Shown piece after piece: positions 20,801 to 22,430 of a DNA stretch of 22,430 nucleotides. The notes beneath the pieces are model-generated. The model ran no database searches and was not told the origin of the DNA. It saw only the letters and a list, made by a program, of their open reading frames with translations. Position 1 is the stretch's first letter, and every line of letters begins with the position of its first letter. This stretch comes from Dinochytrium kinnereticum (taxonomy: Eukaryota > Chytridiomycota > Chytridiomycetes > Chytridiales > Chytridiaceae). Both the position numbers and the translations under genes were made by a program. The stretch is taken from the NCBI GenBank assembly GCA_027604005.1, contig JADGJT010000368.1, forward strand, positions 1-22,430. The letters are read 5' to 3'.

Positions 20801-21871
20801 CCTAATAGCTTCCTCAGACCGCCGAGCCCTCCTGTACAATGACCAATCGGTGCTTGAGAACCATCACTGCTCTGCGGCGTTTGAGGTGATCTCGAGACGC
20901 GAGTGCGGGTTCTTAAGCACGTTGGATCGGAGTGAGTATCGGGCTTTGAGGGAGAATGTGGTTGAGATGGTCTTGGCGACGGATCTGGCGAAGCATTTTG
21001 AGGTGTTGACTATGTTTAAGAAGAAGGTGCTTACTGGAGATACTTTTGATCCTGTTGGGGTTAGGGAGGATAGGACTTTATTGATGAAGATGTGAGTTGG
21101 TCTTTTTTTTCCTCCCCCTTATCGTGTTTTTTCCCCCTTCTCTCTTTGTATTTTTTTTCTTCTTCTTTCATCTTTTCTCTTTCCGCGACTTTTTTTGCGT
21201 TACTTCCCTTGGAAGTCGAAAGTTTTATGTTGAGCTGCAACCTTTTCCCTATTACCCGAACCTACATCTAACAATTCCATTCAACGAAAAAAACGAAAAA
21301 AAAACAAAAAAAAAACAGGCTAATGAAATGCGCCGACGTCTCGAACCCAACCAAAGCCTGGCCAGAATACAGCGAATGGATCACCCGCATCACTCTAGAG
21401 TGGTTCACCCAAGGTGACCGAGAAAAGGCCCTCGGCCTCCCCGTCTCACCCTTCTGTAACCGAGACGGCACAACTGCGACCCACCCAGCACCCTCCCAAG
21501 CCTCCTTTATCGATTTTATCGTTTCCCCCCTCTTTGACGCCTTCCATGCTTGGACGGACCTCGGGGAGGTCAAGAGGGGCTTGGATGCTAATCGGGCGAA
21601 GTGGGCTGCTGTCATTGCTGCGGAAAAGAGTGCCGAGGAGGCGGGGAAGACGGAGGAGGGAAGGGCTGCGGGGGGGACGCCGGTGAAGAGGGTTAGGAAT
21701 AAGTCTGTGCCGCATTTGCCGGGTTTGGTGACGGGGTCGCCCCTAGGAAGGTCAAAGAGTCAGCATGGGGCGGTGGGGTCGCCGAGACGTGGACATAGAC
21801 GGAGGTCGTCGACGCCTTTGGAGGGGTTGAGTGTTTTGGGAGGGGGTGATGATGAGGTGGAGAGACGGTGA
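17880..21871 (+). CDS. Membrane-anchored class I 3',5'-cyclic nucleotide phosphodiesterase
   Basis: Hydrolyses cAMP and/or cGMP. Model: join(17880..18304, 18391..18600, 18710..20517, 20644..21091, 21319..21871), 1147 residues. A long Pro/Ser/His-rich disordered N-terminus (1-about 320) is followed by five or six hydrophobic segments (about 326-346, 359-382, 393-412, 428-447, 447-466, 483-503), a charged helix (YDLERTLRTQYLSDSRFL), an acidic linker (EEEEEDEDVF) and the catalytic domain from about 748. Motifs align with PDE4: FPIFEFADVTEGHPLLVMA, VEAGYHADLAFHNSLHAADV (acid His816), HDFDHPG (856), YNDQSVLENHH, MVLATDLAKH, KCADVSNPTK (metal Asp970) and SQASFIDFIVSPL (invariant Gln1024). Metal ligands and the purine-clamping Gln are all present. 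The tail is basic and Ser-rich. A Gly-rich stretch (LLVGGGGGVVGRLGLD) interrupts the start of the catalytic domain. PDE4/PDE8-like motifs suggest cAMP preference, which is inference. Confidence 0.92.
20416..20463 (+). other. G-run cluster (G-quadruplex-prone) in the PDE catalytic domain
   Basis: GGGGGG, GGGG, GGGG, GGGG and GGGG separated by short gaps on the coding strand; codes for the Gly-rich loop after HLLV in the catalytic domain. Confidence 0.6.
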
Positions 21872-22430
21872 TTGGGATCTTGGGGTTGAGACGTTTCTCG
21901 GTTCCGTTTTCTTTCTTCTCCCTCCTATTTTTGTGAAGTTTTTTAATTTGCCCGGGTTATTTTTTAATTAACTGCCATGATCGGCTTTACCTCTACAGTT
22001 TTTTGCTCGTTTTCCCTTTACTTTTTTCTTTCTTTTCCTTTTTTTTTTTGTGCTATCTGTTCTTTGCAGTTCACTTTTTTTTTCTTCTCGTAGAGCGTGA
22101 TTCCTTTCCTACATATTTCTCTTCTTTCTCGCTTGAAAATAAGTGTTTTTTATGTTGTTCACTGACTTGAGTTTTGTGAGGTTACGGAGAATATCTTGGG
22201 CTTTTCTTTTTTTTTTTTTACTTCAATTTTCTTGTTGTTATTTTAACCTTTATGTGTGTTCTTCTTTTTTTTCTTCTTTGTGTGGAAGTGATTCCTTTTT
22301 TTCTTTTTTTTCGTTTGTGTGTGCGGTGGTGCTGATAGTGGTGAAAGATACAGAAAAACAAATTGAAATAAGAAGTGATTATTTTATTGAACTTTGCTGA
22401 GTGCTCTCCTTTTAGATTTGGAGTGTAGAT
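21872..22430. other. T-rich 3' flank, no gene seen
   Basis: 559 nt dominated by T runs (up to about 13) with scattered C. No AATAAA hexamer is near the phosphodiesterase stop. An 85-codon frame at 22143-22400 is a Phe/Cys/Ser-rich translation of the T tracts and is not credible. Confidence 0.6.

Noticed and set aside
1..22430. CRISPR arrays, bacterial operons, transposon ends, tRNA or rRNA genes
   Set aside because: None seen. There are no spaced direct repeats, terminal inverted repeats, transposase motifs I could support or cloverleaf-like segments.

Overview
The window is intron-rich eukaryotic nuclear DNA. It holds multi-exon genes on both strands, short GT..AG introns (most 42-76 nt, with one perfect TACTAAC branch site), AATAAA poly(A) signals and closely spaced genes. 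The gene set points to an opisthokont and most likely an early-diverging, possibly zoosporic (chytrid-like) fungus: an animal-like CHFR with a PBZ zinc finger, a GCP6-type gamma-tubulin complex protein, a fungal/animal-type glycogen debranching enzyme, a tetraspanin and a class I cyclic nucleotide phosphodiesterase. This placement is inference; no rRNA or other marker is present. I built all gene models by hand from splice signals, reading frame and family alignment recalled from memory.

Layout. (1) 1-1726 (+): 3' part of a CHFR-like E3 ligase gene (FHA, RING, Cys-rich region, PBZ), cut by the window edge. (2) 1849-2979 (+): a tandem CHFR paralogue with an intact FHA, Cys-rich region and PBZ but no RING. 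(3) 3167-3953 (-): tetraspanin-like four-TM protein, convergent with gene 2. (4) 4145-about 7303 (-): gamma-tubulin complex GCP6-like protein, 5' end not resolved. (5) about 7440-8730: 1.3 kb with no gene I can support. (6) 8731-10138 (+): Ser/Pro-rich disordered protein of unknown function. (7) 10294-16944 (+): bifunctional glycogen debranching enzyme, 18 exons, 1747 codons by my model, both catalytic centres intact. (8) 16945-17879: long non-coding spacer with a C-rich tract and a 14-bp tandem repeat. (9) 17880-21871 (+): a phosphodiesterase with about six predicted membrane segments before a PDE4-like catalytic domain. (10) 21872-22430: T-rich flank with no gene.

Functional themes. Genes 1, 2 and 4 relate to mitosis, microtubules and checkpoint control. 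Genes 7 and 9 relate to glycogen breakdown and cAMP/cGMP signalling, which are linked in fungi, but eukaryotic neighbours need not be co-regulated. The most notable points are the RING-less PBZ-bearing CHFR paralogue, the membrane-anchored PDE architecture, stopless introns in the debranching enzyme gene, G-quadruplex-prone runs that coincide with Gly-rich stretches in two enzymes, and a change in intron length and poly-T content from about 13-14 kb onward.
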